This document shows positions 1-12,799 of a stretch of DNA of 64,000 nt, piece after piece. The stretch is from contig CAKAKS010000062.1 in the NCBI GenBank assembly GCA_916700875.1, positions 17,718,626 through 17,782,625 on the forward strand, given 5' to 3'. The notes under the pieces are model-generated. The model saw only the letters and a list, made by a program, of their open reading frames with translations, ran no database searches and was not told where the DNA came from. The position numbers and the translations under genes are program-made. Source of the DNA: Sebastes aleutianus. Its lineage: Eukaryota; Chordata; Actinopteri; Perciformes; Sebastidae. Every line of letters starts with the position of its first letter. Position 1 is the stretch's first letter.

Positions 1-20
1 ATACATTGATATGTTTTTAT

Positions 21-716
21 GGCAGTCAAAGTAAAAGGGATAATAACGCTTTAACGTAAATTTGTTTTAACGCCACTAATTTCTTTAACGCATTAACGCA
101 ACTTGTGATTTTTCCCTTGTAGCGGGCTTAGTTGTAAAGCTAGAGGGAAGATACTGTTATCATAGGAAATTACAAAAACCTGAGTAATCCATTGGTTTAT
201 AAATAACGCTCCAAACTTATGCTAAATTTTGGCGAGAAAACACTAGCATGGCCATATTCAAAGGGGTCCCTTGACCTCTGACCTCAAGATGTGTGAATGA
301 AAATTGGTTCTATGGGTACAGACGTGCCCACTTTATGATAATTACATGCAGTTTGGGGCAAGTCATAGTCAAGTCAGCACACTGACACACTGACAGCTGT
401 TGTTGCCTGTTGGGCTGCAGTTTGCCATGTAATGATTTGAGTATATTGTTTATGCTAAATGCAGTACCTGTGAGGGTTTCTGGACAATATTTGTCATTTT
501 AGTGTTGTTAATTATTTTACAATGATAAATATATACATACAATTGTAAGAAGCAGCATATTTGCCCACTCCCATGTTGATAAGAGTATTAAATACTTGAC
601 AAATCTCCCTTTAAAGTACATTTTGAACAAAAAAAAATGTGTGATTCATTTGCAATTCATCGCAATTAACTATGGTCAATCATGCGATTAAATATTTAAA
701 TCAATTGAAAGCCCTA
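21..716. mobile_element. 0.7 kb inverted-repeat element (AGGGCTGTCAA family), copy 1
   Basis: One of six copies in the window. Ends resemble GGCAGTCAAAGT and TTGAAAGCCCT. The core holds GGGGTCCCTTGACCTCTGACC and CAGCTGTTGTTGCC, found in the other full copies. Non-coding, same orientation as the copy at 31178. Confidence 0.75.
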
Positions 717-2230
717 TACGTTTTTGAGATGTATTGCAAATAGATAGATAGAAAACAAACCTTGGTTAAGGTTAAAAAATGTAGATGACTGTCATCTTTT
801 GCAAGTATTTTTTTACATACTTCCTAATTTTGCTTTGTGTTCATTTGCATGTTTAGCCACAAGTTACTAAACTAACCACAGCCATCAGATTAATGCACAG
901 AAGTAAAATTTCCCGTGTGCAAAATCTTCCTCTGAACATTCTGTTGAACTTTTTGTAGCTGCAGCCCACACTGGATCTGCACAGCTTCTTCAATCTGCAG
1001 TTATTCTGTGTGTTTTGCAGCACTGGTACCTTCAGTTGACCTTTTCCTCCTTCACAGACATTTTGAGCTGCATTTTAGGCTTTTCAGCTGGAGATTGACC
1101 TTCTCAATCTCTTCCGCTTGTATAGACCTGGTCTGCTGGGAGATAGCTTTGTTCCCCACATTGCAGGGAACAAACTTGATGTGAGTTTTTGTTGCACCTT
1201 TACACATAGGGTAGATTCACAATGCCCTTCTTTATAGCCTGGGCATTTTCTTAGTTCTGATGTCCATCAGCCTTGTTATTCTGCACTCAACTTTGCAGTG
1301 TTCTTCTGCAGATCTACCTGAGCTTTCTACAGCTGCAGCATGAGCTCTGATACATCCCTGACTTTAGTCTTTAGGAAAGCCTTTGTGCTGTGACTGGGAG
1401 CCTCCTCCTGTCCTCCTGCAGCTGGCAGCTTCTTGTTCACCTCGTCTATAATAATCGTATCTTGTCAATTCAACTTCAAACTTCAGAATCATCTTGTAGT
1501 GTACTGTTTAGCTGTAAAATTAGAAAGTTTGTGACCTGGCAGCGATGTTGAGATCAGTTCAAGGCCTATTAAAGGAGGCTGGGACATAGGCGTACACGGG
1601 TCTTGGGGTATGGGGTTTAACACATGCACAGTGTAACTGAAGCTGTGGTCGTGCGTTGCGATTGGCTCTATTTCGGCGAGTGCAGACCAGATTGTACTGC
1701 GCATGTGTTGTACACCAAAGATATGACGCATTGATGACGCGTGACCCAGCCTCCTTCAATAGGCCTTGGATCAGTTCAGGAAATACCAAGCACCACCCAC
1801 CAGCCGGAGCACAGCCAATAGGAACGCTCTCTCTGAAATGACCTGTGATTGATTGACCAGATTTTTTAAAGTCTGAAAACACAGCCATGAGGAGGTGCAG
1901 AAGTCCAGTTTTCTCTCAGAACACTTTAATAACAATATGCTGAAAGGTTATTATGGAATTTTCGACAAATGATTCCAAAAATATTCTGCCTACTGAAGCT
2001 TTAATACTACAAATATTATGCTATATTTGTATACTGTTTTGCTCATAAATTATTTAGTCTGATAAGGAATTTTCCTCAGTCTGTTAATCATTCATTTGAA
2101 AGAGGAAAACAGAAACACAGATAACAATGCTACTTAAGAAATTCTCCCCTAAAGGCCTCTCTCCTTTGGTCAGTCAGATCTTTGGAGAGGTGCCAGAAAT
2201 AGCAGCATGCTGGTGAAGTGGCAGCCTAGT

Positions 2231-2248
2231 GCGTGTGTGTGTGTGTGT
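2231..2248. repeat. (GT)n microsatellite
   Basis: About nine GT units in intergenic DNA. Confidence 0.85.
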
Positions 2249-2950
2249 CTTTTGACAAAACGGCAAAAGTTTTCAGAATAATAATCATAAGAGTCAATTA
2301 ATATGTTTAGTAGAGTTATTGTTTATTCACAAGTAGTGCCATTGTAGGATTAGAGCAGTAATTACAGACATAAAGATCTGGATTGATGTGTTGAATCAGG
2401 ATATGATTCAGACAGAAATCTGCTGAGCGTGTTCAGTAGAAGAGTCCTGGCATGAGTTGTTGACTTTGTCATGGCTGGTGGACCAGTGAAGGCCATTGTT
2501 TGCTCTGACTGTGTTTCCACTGGCTGTCAGCAGTGATGCTGAGGTCTGGGCCGGGCAGCTTTCATTGTAGCTGCCTCTGATAATCTTAGAAGCCACAGCT
2601 TGGCTGTAGCGTTGCATTCTGGATCACTTTCAACTCCGGCAGTCACCGCAGTGATAGTGACGCTGAGCAGGGACTCCAGAGACTCATCTATGTGTGCAGA
2701 TGGACGAGCAGAATGCAGGCAGACTCAAAATATCTTACTACACCATGAGTCAGAGAATCCTATGAAGAATAAGGGTTGATCCGATGGGTATAATACCCTC
2801 TGCTCATGCAGTGTTTTGAAAGTAAAAACATTTGTTTTGGATTTAAAGTCAGGATTATTTTTATAAAGTTTATCTAAATTAAAATTTACACAGTGAAATG
2901 TTTCAATTTCTTCTAACTTTTCATGAATTCATGAATTTTCATGTTACTCA

Positions 2951-3252
2951 GCCATGTTTCTACAGTAGCCCAGAATGGACAAACCAAACACTGGTGAAAA
3001 ACTTGTAAAACTGCAATAACGTGAGCCGCAGAACCGCCAGCCGCCGTCTGACTTCCGTTGCTCCTAAGGTAAGTGTTATTATGGTAAGGATGGCCTCTGA
3101 GCGAGGTGAACGGCGTTACCACGGTTTTGGACTCTGCGGCTCACGTTACCGCAGTCTTGGAAAGGGAGGAGTGAGCAGAGGGGTACTCAGTCGGTTGCAA
3201 TCTGCAACCACACCACTAGATGTCGCCAAATCCTACACACTGCACTTTTAAA
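2951..3252. mobile_element. Fish MITE (AAAGG...TGTGTA family), 5'-truncated copy
   Basis: Contains GCCATGTTTCTACAGTAGCC and ends in AAATCCTACACACTGCACTT, both shared with the longer copy at 34855. The left terminus is missing. Confidence 0.65.
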
Positions 3253-3765
3253 GCTTTACTTATTTACTTTTTCCTTGATGATTTCTTCTGACAAACCCTA
3301 TCCTTGCATGCATCATCAGTGTGGCATGAATGTCCTTAAACAGAACAACTGTCACATGAGGCATGTAAACAAATCAAGTAGTACTGTGGTAGCGTTTCAG
3401 CAGTAGATACTGTACTGCAATCATAACTATGTGAGACTTTGCTGTGGCATCTCTTTTACATGAGAGTCACGAGTTAAAATAAGGACATCTCGGATGTTCT
3501 TTGTTGTAAATAAACACAGTAAACTATTAGTGGCAATGTGTCATAGCTTTTGACCTGCTGAGATAACCTCTTGTTTTATACAGAGTTTAAATTTGTATTG
3601 CTTATATGACACCATCGTATTTATAACAGATTTTAGTGTTACATTCCATTACAAGGTGCGGCAGTAAAGAGTCTTATTGTCAAATGATAGTCTAAATGGT
3701 CTTTCAGAGGCCTTTTCACTATGAATTGCTGCATTCTTAATGGGTTTATTTTAAGTCTGTCAATC

Positions 3766-4232
3766 TAAATCATAACTTGGCAAACTGCAGCCCAACAGGC
3801 AACAACAGCTGTCAGTGTGTCAGTGTGCTGACTTGACTATGACTTGTCCCAAACTGCATGTGATTATCGTAAAGTGGGCATGTCTGTAAAGGGGAGACTC
3901 GTGGGTACCCATAGAACCCATTTTCATTCACATATCTTGAGGTCAGAGGTCAAGGGACCCCTTTGAAAATGGCCATGTCAGTTTTTCCTCACCAAAATGA
4001 GTTTGGAGCATTATTTAACCTCCTTCCCGACAAAGCTAGTATGGCATGGTTGTTACCAATGGATTCATTAGGTTTTCTAGTTTCATATGACAGTATCTTC
4101 ACTTCTTCTAGCTTTAAAACTGAGCCTGCCACAACCCAATAATCGCAAGACGTGTTGATGCATTAAAGAAATTAGTGGTGTTTAAAAACATTTGTGTTAA
4201 TGCGTTATTATTGCATTAACTTTGACAGCCCT
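3766..4232. mobile_element. AGGGCTGTCAA-family element, truncated copy 2
   Basis: Reverse orientation to copy 1 and missing one end. It begins within the ATGGCAAACTGCAGCCC region and runs to the GACAGCCCTAA terminus. About 465 bp. Confidence 0.75.
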
Positions 4233-5080
4233 AATTTATTTTCTATCTTATATCTAAATCTAATATCTATATCTAAATGCTACACACTGTTCCTTTAAAA
4301 ATATTAAAACATAAACACAAAGATCAGCTGCATATCAGCCTTCTGTAAATGTTTCCAAGAAACCTTCCCAGTAGCACCTTTAATCATTTTTGTGTCATTC
4401 TTTTACACAAAAGATGCTTCTTCCTCACCGAGCCAATGAGTGGCAGAGCCTGGTAGTCATCTGCATCCTCAGCGTTTGATGGGATTAATTATTAATTGAT
4501 GACAATGAATGATTCATGAGTCTCTCTTCTTGTTTGCTGCAGAGGTGTGGTGTGTGCTGCACAGGTGGCCGGGCTCTCACTGGGAGGGGGAAACAGGGGG
4601 ATTACTGCATGGGAGACCCAGTTCTGACACCTGCACAACAGAGACATGCTTATGGAGGAACAGGCCTGTTTCCACATCTGGGATTGCATGCCAACAGAAC
4701 CACTAGTATATAAACACAGGTTAGGGAATATACCATGCAAGTATGTCTGTGTTTTCCATGTATTTGTCTAGACCACATGTTTGGTTTTGTTCTATTTGTT
4801 TCTCCACCTATTCACACTTGAGAAACAGAAGCTACTGTGCAGAATCTATTTTTATACCAATAGCAGTTTCAAGGCATAAATGAGAGAGTCAATAACAGTT
4901 TGAGGGCTGTTTAAGTAGATCATTAAAAGACAAAAACTCAGCCCTCCATCTGTTTGGTTTATTGATTGAGCCGGCTTTAAAATCTCCAGCCCCCTGACCT
5001 TTTCTCGCTCCACTCTGATAACAGCTTCCTTGTCTCGGCTCACACCTGTGGCTCTCTCAGAGCGAACAACCGTTGAGTCA

Positions 5081-5103
5081 GGGAGGGAGGGAGGGAGGGA
5101 GGG
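5081..5103. repeat. (GGGA)n microsatellite
   Basis: Almost six GGGA units in intergenic DNA. Confidence 0.85.
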
Positions 5104-5308
5104 CTGTCTGCAGGATGTCACTGGTTTTATCACAAAAACAAGGGAGTATAATCTGCTCAGCATGACCACAAAGCAAAAGCTTTTCTGCCCTCTTTGATTT
5201 CTTAACCAGCCTCCTTCTGCTGTGGCATTTAGCAGAATATTTTAACTCAATGACTTCCGCTCTACCTGGCTATTGCTTGTGTAATCAGTGCTAGTTACAA
5301 ACAAAACC

Positions 5309-5763
5309 TTAAAGGTTTTCTCTATTGATATTGAGCACATTAATATAGCAGCAAACAACTATTTGCTCTGTAAAGATATAGAGGAGTTGTAAGTATTGGT
5401 CACTGGGTTTGTATGTGTATTTCAATGTCATAATAAGACAGACACACTGTTAGCTCGGTCAGCGCTGCTCGGACATTGGCTGACGAGGAAACGTTTGGAT
5501 CTTTTATACTCCATGCAGGTTTCTGCTTGCGGAAAACCATCATTCTCAAAGCTCCTCAATGTTTTCCCCGCCCATCTGCGTCCACATAGTTTGAAATTGT
5601 TGGATGTGTACGGACAGGCGAAAACCTGCCGCACAGAACCCCTACGTATGGCTGATGGTGTGACGTCACGTTGGCCATGCGGACACTCGCGACCCTCGCG
5701 TTTGCGGCAAGCATAAATCAGAATTCTGAATCTGAATCTGAATTTAGTATTGAGCACCTTTAA
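5309..5763. mobile_element. MITE-like element (TTAAAGGT...GCACCTTTAA), copy 1
   Basis: Ends are TTAAAGGTTTTCTCTATTG and TATTGAGCACCTTTAAG. It shares the stretch AGCAGCAAACAACTATTTG near the left end with the copy at 6968. The open frame inside is repeat-derived, not a gene. Confidence 0.65.
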
Positions 5764-5804
5764 GTTACAAAGCTCTAAAGTGCCATTAGCTCTGACAGAA
5801 TAGA

Positions 5805-5870
5805 CCAGTGGTTCCCAAACTGGGGTCCGGGTCCCCCTTAGGGGGGCGCCAAAGAGATCAAATAGGTTGC
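5805..5870. repeat. hAT/Charlie-like terminus fragment
   Basis: CAGTGGTTCCCAAACTGGGG at about 5811 is the widespread terminal motif of Charlie-type hAT elements in vertebrates. Only one end is recognisable, so it is reported as a fragment. Confidence 0.5.
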
Positions 5871-6967
5871 GGGAACCAGTGGAAGAGACATCCTTAAAAA
5901 AGTCACATGCTTGTATACAGTATTTGGCTTCTTTTGAATATTTCTTTGGTGTGGTAAACCGTGTCACCCATGACGAGCAAAGACCTCTCTGTGGTCTTAA
6001 CCCTGAGATGATGGTCTCTCCTCCACTTCTCTGCTTGGCTGAAGAAAGAGGAAGCCGTTTATGGACCGTGTGACGGTGTCCTTTTGCTTAAACGTTACCC
6101 TTGCACTCAACCCTTTTATCTGTGTCTGATTGATGGGGCCTCAGGGGGACTTGAGTGCTCCTGCAGGTCCTGTGTCGCTTCCTAATTGCTGCCTTTGCCC
6201 CAACTTCAGCCTTCCTCTGTCCCAGGGGAAACGTCACCATTAATTACTACGACTTCATGGTATATCAATCAGAGACTCCCGGTAGGCCACTGAAGGCTTC
6301 TTACATAGCTGAGTACAAGTAAGAGAGTTGATGAAGTACAATAAACTACTGTCTTTTGGCTAGTTTAGGGGCATGTCTGTGAATCAACTCGGTTTTCAGT
6401 GTCCTATCAGTCACGCTGGCAGGGACGAGACCCATGGGTGCTAGACGGAGAGGAGACTTGAGCTGAGAGGAAGCTCTCGCCTTTCATACTGTCAACTACA
6501 AACAAGATGTGAAACTTGTCTGTGTGTGTGCTGTAAATTTGGGTTTGCCCTCACATTTGAATAGTCTTAATGAAAAAGAAAAAAAGAGGAATAGGATGTT
6601 TCTTGCAACAGATATTACTCACTGTATGGGAGGAGAGCTGCTGATGTTGTCTAGCTGTGGAGGAGCTGCGGAGGAGGTGTTACAAAATTTCAAAACCACA
6701 TTTTTTAGACACTTATTATATTTCCTGTAGCGAGAATACTGTTAGTTGTAATGAAAGTATGTTCACTTCTGCTGATATATCTTAAGGAATAGTATCGCTT
6801 CAGTAATTTTTTACAGACCCCTCAATTGAAATTGTGGCAAACAAATGTACAACAAATGTAAACAAGGATGGGCTCCTGGGAAAAACAAGATTATCCATCA
6901 TTTACTGAAAACAACAAAACATGGTGGATAGTAACTAAGTACATTTAGTCAAGTACTGTACAGTACT

Positions 6968-7320
6968 TAAAGGTGCTCTATACGATATCTAGAGCATTAC
7001 TATAGCAGCAAACAACTATTTGTAATGCAAAGAGCTTCTCTGTGCTTTGTTGACATAGCCGGGCTGGCCTTTTAGTGTATGTGAGCATGTCCCACTGGCT
7101 AGATCACGGCCGCCGCTCTGCACTGCTCTCATGCAGCAGTTACAGCTGATAACGCTAATAGAGCCATTGTGGAAGTGTAGAACCCACCCTCCGGTTCCCC
7201 GTCAGCACAGTTTTCACTGTTAGCACCGTTAGCTGCCATCCGTCTGCTTCGCCGTTGCAATGTTGAGAGCCGTGCGGAGGCAATAGAAATGCATCCCAAT
7301 CTTATATTTAGCACCTTTTA
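6968..7320. mobile_element. MITE-like element (TAAAGGTGCTCTATA...GCACCTTTTA), copy 2
   Basis: Inverted termini TAAAGGTGCTCTATA and TATTTAGCACCTTTTA, about 350 bp, no coding capacity. Shares the left subterminal block with 5309-5763. Confidence 0.65.
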
Positions 7321-7861
7321 GTACAGCTTTTGAGGTAGTTGAGAGTATTTCCATTTTATTCTACTTTATTTCATTACGTTATTTCATTTTTTTTTTTTAT
7401 AAGATGTTACATACAAAGCATGGGATCAGATCATAAAATCATGACGCATTGCTACAGTTTAAACCGGTACAGTGTAAAAAATAATTCAAATCATCTCAAC
7501 ATTGAAGCACGAGAAGGATTAATAAAGCATATAGCAATATATACAATAATATAACACTCTGGAAGTGGCCTTCCTGCATGATGAGTACTTTTACTTTTGG
7601 TAATTTTAGTATATGTTGCTGTTAATACAGTACAGTGCTTTTACTTGGTGAGAGTGGTTCATTGTATTGAAACTAATGGAATGGCTCCTCGAGCGAATGT
7701 TTTCACTTGCTGTTTGACTTATAATAGTTCTGTGCAACTTTTATTTATATGGAATATATAGATAGGAGCCCCTCACATGAGTACTGAAAATAATAAAAAT
7801 CCCTACATTTTTACTGATTATTCTAGGGAATTTTTACATTTTTAAAAAAAGAAGCAGTATA

Positions 7862-8236
7862 GTGTGCCCAAAGACTAAATATAGTATGATAAGAAAATGT
7901 CTGTATCTCAGAAACTACAAGGATCACAATCAAGTATTTGGCATCTATGAACTCATAACAAGTTGAATACCAAAGTTTCGCACACTTATGCAGTGTGAAA
8001 AAAAAGTCTTATGTAAGACATTTAATAAACACAACTTTAGCATTTTTCCTCATTATTCAATAATCGTGACTTTAAAAAAATAATAAAAATGTGATTTTTC
8101 ATGTGATCTAAAAATGGCAAAGTTGTACTGTTAGATACTTGCTCAAAGTATGTCCGTACCAAATTTCAAGACTTTTGACCGATCAGAACAAATGTGGCAT
8201 TTTTCCCTTTCTTACTAAAAATAGTCTTTGGGCACA
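7862..8236. mobile_element. MITE-like element with GTGCCCAAAGACTA termini
   Basis: GTGTGCCCAAAGACTAAATA at the left mirrors AAAAATAGTCTTTGGGCAC at the right, about 375 bp apart. The interior is AT-rich and non-coding. Confidence 0.7.
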
Positions 8237-10022
8237 AAATCTGGAATGCAAGACTTGTAATGGAGTATTTTTATCGTGCAACTTTTACTTGAGTAAAGGG
8301 TGTGAATACTTCCTCCACCATTGAAAAAAGATGATGTATCTGCTATTTAGATCTGTAGAGGATATGTTTGAATATAAAAGTCAGGCACTCTTATGACCCC
8401 TCGTTCTTGTAACACAAACAAATCACTCATCCTGTCAGTATAAACATGGGGTCATATTATGTCTTCCTCTATTTTAATAGCAGAAGTGGTGAGTGTCTTA
8501 ATCGAGACGTACATCAAAGTAACCATGAAGGAGACTTTTCCAGGTGCCCCGAAACCTCATCTGAGGAAAAGTGTGTACTTGGTGGCCCTTTGTCAGCACC
8601 TCAGAAACCTTCTGCTTCCTTACATCCATCTCTCTCCTGCAGGATATTCCCAGGTGGATCTGAGCTTTCACTGAAGCCATGATGGAAAGCACCGCAATGA
8701 TCTTTTCATTAGATGGAGCAGTGGCCTGGATTACCTGATGCAGTAGGATGGCTCCATTTCCTCTAATGAAAATCTCCTCTTTTACAGTAAGCAAAGTGAT
8801 TTTTGTATTTCTCTTAACAGATTTAATGTATGATTTATTAATGACTCCTCAGAGGAACATTGTCTTACTGGTGAGTTTTTTTTAATGCATTCAAAATGTA
8901 TAAATATGCAGTCACACAGATAATTGCTGTGAAAATGTCATGGATTCAGTTTCACATGCATCTCACACTTGGGAATGCCCATGAGGTTTGGGTGTGAATT
9001 AATGATTAAGACACGGCTGCAGAGCCAAGTATGGGAGGAATCTCAGCAGCAATGATGGGAAAATAATGGCATGCCACACATGTGAATCTCATCCATTCTG
9101 TCCTGCTACTGTGACCACCTTTATGATATGTGTTATGCACATATCCTGGCATTGACACTCACATTCTTTACCATTGCTTTTGAGTTATAATTTTTTGTTG
9201 TTGTGTACATAACTCTTGAAAAACTAAACAAGACAAACCAGCAGCAGCAGACACAGAAAGTGTCCAGGCTCAGTTTAACAGGCCTCAGTCAGCCATATTA
9301 ACATCAGCAGACCCAAACCCCAGGCTCATATGACGTGTGGGATTTATATAATGGACTACCAGTGTCTTCTTTGGCTCGGTAATAAGCAGGACTGTATCAT
9401 TCACCGGGAGCACAGGGTTCATTGATATCATGTGATATCATGATCATCATCGTGTCATGTGGCAACACTGACTGCATGGTTTGTCTAAAACGGACCAAAA
9501 ATGGGGAAAGACATGAAGGCTTACGTAATACACATGTAACGGTCCTTTGACCTGTTTACACAATGTATATATCAGCATGTATGTATTTATAATTATTAAT
9601 TTCAGTTTCAGACACTCAGGTAGGCAATATGATTTTAGCTTGTTTCAAATGCAGAGTTTCTGAATACGGGCTGTGTGTATTTCCCTGTGGATTGAATGTT
9701 TCGATACTTTCACAGTATTTGTATAGGACTTAAGCCTGCTTTATAATAAAAAAACATGAAAATCTCTCTTTTTTATAATATGGGACCTTTAATGATTTTT
9801 TTCCATTGACACTAGGATTTTTACATTATTTTCAGCAATAAAGGTTTATGTCAGTCTTTAAAAATAAATAAAATAAAATCAAGTTCAACAAATAAAATAT
9901 TGTTAAATTAATTACAGTATAAACATTTAAGTTCTTATTATTTTTTTGTAATTAGTATTGTATTGAGTTTTCTACATGAACATTGTCACATTTTGGTCAA
10001 CAAATCAAATTACTCCTACATG

Positions 10023-10240
10023 CAAAATAATAATATAAAAATAAAATATCTACAGAATCATAATAAAATACAAAAAAAGATAAAATACATACAAATACAA
10101 AATAATAATGTAAAAATAAAATATCTACAGAATCATAATAAAATGCAAAAAAAGGTAAAATACATACAAATACAAAATAATAATGTAAGAATAAAATATC
10201 TACAGAATCATAATAAAATGCAAAAAAAAAATCAAATACA
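10023..10240. repeat. 75 bp tandem repeat, three copies
   Basis: Units begin at 10023, 10098 and 10173 with CAAAATAATAAT and include AAAATATCTACAGAATC. They are nearly identical. Because 75 is a multiple of three, one + frame stays open through all copies, which explains the spurious reading frame there. Confidence 0.85.
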
Positions 10241-10284
10241 TATCCAATACATTAATCTGCACTAATGTCTTTTTTTCACTGCAG

Positions 10285-10829
10285 ATGGAGATGGAGAGAG
10301 TTGGACCCTGGTCGGTGGTTCCAGTCCCCGGACCTCTCCCTTTCAGGCTGATATCGCTTAGTCACCGGCGGAGAACCGGCAGCAGCAGCGCCTCCCTGTG
10401 TGCGCACCGATTGGTTGGAGATGTTGACGAGGCTCTTCTCGCACAGACCGTCTCCAAGTCCAGGGCGGGGCTGACTCTCTCTCCGACAAACTGAATCAAG
10501 GCTACAACCGGCAGAAGAAAAACTTAGCCCGGGTCGATTCATGGAGCAGTGTGGGAATGCTCTGTCCGTAGGTGGGAAGAAGCAGAGAACCGGACGGCAG
10601 CGACATTTCTCCCACAGCACCCTGGACTGCTGCGTCCTCTGCTGCCATCAGGAGTGACCTGGTTTAAAAACATCTGCTGGCTGTGTGTTGGAAAGAAGCG
10701 CGTTTATTCCTGCGCCTCTATATACCAGGATGATGTGACAAATCATCTCATCTTGCTGCTGCCTGGGAGAAAAATCTGTGTTTTTCTTTTTTTTTCACTG
10801 CTGGAGATCATCTGAGCTGCTTGTTCTAA
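10285..10829 (+). promoter_or_regulatory. rhbdf1: Candidate rhbdf1 promoter and non-coding first exon
   Basis: This block is clearly richer in G+C and CpG than its flanks. It holds an inverted CCAAT box (GATTGG, about 10410-10415) and a GC box (GGGCGGGG, about 10466-10473). It ends in TTCTAAGG|GTAAGT, a near-perfect splice donor with the last exon base at 10829. rhbdf1 needs an upstream 5' UTR exon, because its first coding exon starts at a splice acceptor (36172), and no better + strand candidate was seen between. Several small upstream ATGs lie in it. The assignment is inferred from order and splice signal; it could belong to an unrelated transcript. Confidence 0.45.
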
Positions 10830-12160
10830 GGGTAAGTTGTGTCATTATTATATCATGACTGTCTCTTGTGGTCGCCCATACATACAGACATACATACGGA
10901 AGGCATGCAGGCAGGCGAGGAAGAAGCGCGTCGTGATCGAGGAGGATAAACCAGCTTGTATATATACTGGTGGATTGAATTACTGGTCGACATGGGAACC
11001 CTTCATACACAGACAGGCTGGGCATATAGTAAGCAGAGGAGTGTTTAGCTCACAGGCTTGCTTGTAGTGGAGTTTAAATAGTGAAAGTATTTAAAGTGGT
11101 ATAATTGGGTCCACCTTTAGGCCCAATCACCTTTTTAAAGAAAGTGTGAAATCCCCTATTACACATTTAAGAGTGGAAATTAATGAGGTGGGAAATGTCC
11201 AAAATGAGCCTCAGGCTGAGAAGCTAAATTACTTTTTCTTTTCTTTTTTTTTTTTTAAAAACTTCAATTTCAGGAGTTTCATTAGAAGCACACTGTCTGA
11301 GCTAAAAGGCTTGGTGGTTTAATTTCAACATTATCTCATATGGCTGGAGGCTGTGGTCTAATTGTAATTGTGTACTAAAGGAATGCTAAGTGACTGTGTT
11401 GTGATGTTGCCTAATCATGCAACACATCATGCTTATAAAGTCAGACCATGACCTCAGACATCCTCCTCCTCTTCCTCCTCTTCCACCCTCTCATGATCAG
11501 CATCGCCTTCCTCAATGTTTCTGTGAATCAACAAATAGCAGCACCACACATTTGCGATATGTTACATAATTCATGATGAAAATGTGGATGAAAAGAGCAG
11601 CCAGCAGTGCGCTTCTCGTATCATCTCCCTGCACTCGAACCCTTTGACCCCTGAAAGTATTATTTCTTCCTTAGAGCTTTGTTTTCTTCACAAACTGTGG
11701 CTCTTTCACGAGGCACTAACGCACGGTGACTCAAAGTGACTCATGGCAGACGGTCACAAAAGGACACAAATTCCACGAAATCATACGCATGGAGTGGGGG
11801 GGGCCACCTCTAGATTTGACTCATCAAGAGGTTAAAAAAGCTCCAGGAGGGCAGCTCACATATTAACAAAGTTGTTGACATCGGAAAGGTTACGCGCTCC
11901 AATGTCCTACAATACCTGGGCAGACTGAAGTGAAACCGTAGACGTACTGTATTAGAAACTGCTGAGTTATTTTGGCAGACAGGACATAGGAGCACATGGC
12001 CTGGTTTGTGTGCCCAGTGTTCCTGAAACCTTATCGCATGGAGGGAGGGTGGATCATGGCTCTGGGTGATGTAATCACACCGATAAAGCAGGGCTCTGGT
12101 GTGTGATAGTGGCTCGTCCTCTGTATCTGCTCCAACTGGACTCCGGGGAGAGTATTCCCA

Positions 12161-12180
12161 GTGTGTGTGTGTGTGTGTGT
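12161..12180. repeat. (GT)n microsatellite
   Basis: Ten GT units in rhbdf1 intron 1. Confidence 0.85.
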
Positions 12181-12452
12181 GTTTGTGTGGGTGCACGTTG
12201 GGTACGTGATACTGGGTGGGAGCTGGGAGTCGCTCCGCTGAGGCAGGTGGACCATCCAGGCCGGTCTGTGTTGACTGGCTGGTATGTGAGTTTTTCAGGG
12301 GGCTGCTGAGGGGGGCCATGCTGTAGTCATGCCTGCATGACTCATGGCGCGGTATCTGTCTGTCTGTCAGTCTGGCCAAGTGCTTCATGGTGTTGCCTTC
12401 AAAAGAGCTACAGATCTGAGCAGAGATGTTATCAACCTTCATTCAAGGGCTG

Positions 12453-12799
12453 ACCCCGAATGCTTCAAAGCTTCGACCGTTGCCATGGTATTCAACCTCC
12501 AAATCACAATTTGAATGCTTCGTTTTTCCATTTACATTTTTTTTTATATATATAAGTATGTAATAATAATGTTTAAATCCCAAAATAGCCCACAAAATAA
12601 GGAATAATCCAACAACATTTTTAATTATTAGTAGTTATTCTCAGACGGATATCACTGTTTGTTGTGTGTGGAGGTGAGTGTGTGTACAGTAGTGCGTCAG
12701 CGGCACTGAAACGGGAGTGATGGAGACAAACACAAGCTTCGAATACCTTCGAATATTTCTCATCGAAGCTTCGAAGCCCAAAAAAATGGTATTCGGGAC
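12453..12799. mobile_element. MITE-like element with TTCGAAGC termini
   Basis: The left end reads CCCCGAATGCTTCAAAGC, mirrored at the right by CGAAGCTTCGAAGCCC and GGTATTCGGGA. About 350 bp, non-coding, in rhbdf1 intron 1. Confidence 0.65.

Larger units (their letters stand above)
717..10284. other. Intergenic region left of rhbdf1
   Basis: Apart from the repeats listed separately, no exon-like protein similarity, RNA gene or CRISPR-like array was seen. Open frames here are short and lack family resemblance. Stretches 717-2230, 4300-5080, 5870-6960 and 8240-10020 hold nothing I recognise. Confidence 0.6.

Noticed and set aside
5428..5967. 179-codon open frame on the - strand
   Set aside because: It covers a MITE and a hAT-like terminus. 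The apparent protein resembles spurious translations of fish repeats and has no domain.
9963..10265. 100-codon open frame with a 25-residue repeat
   Set aside because: Produced by a 75 bp AT-rich tandem repeat whose period is divisible by three.
11810..12442. 210-codon open frame on the - strand
   Set aside because: Contains a microsatellite-derived HTHTHT run and low-complexity sequence; no domain, no splice context.
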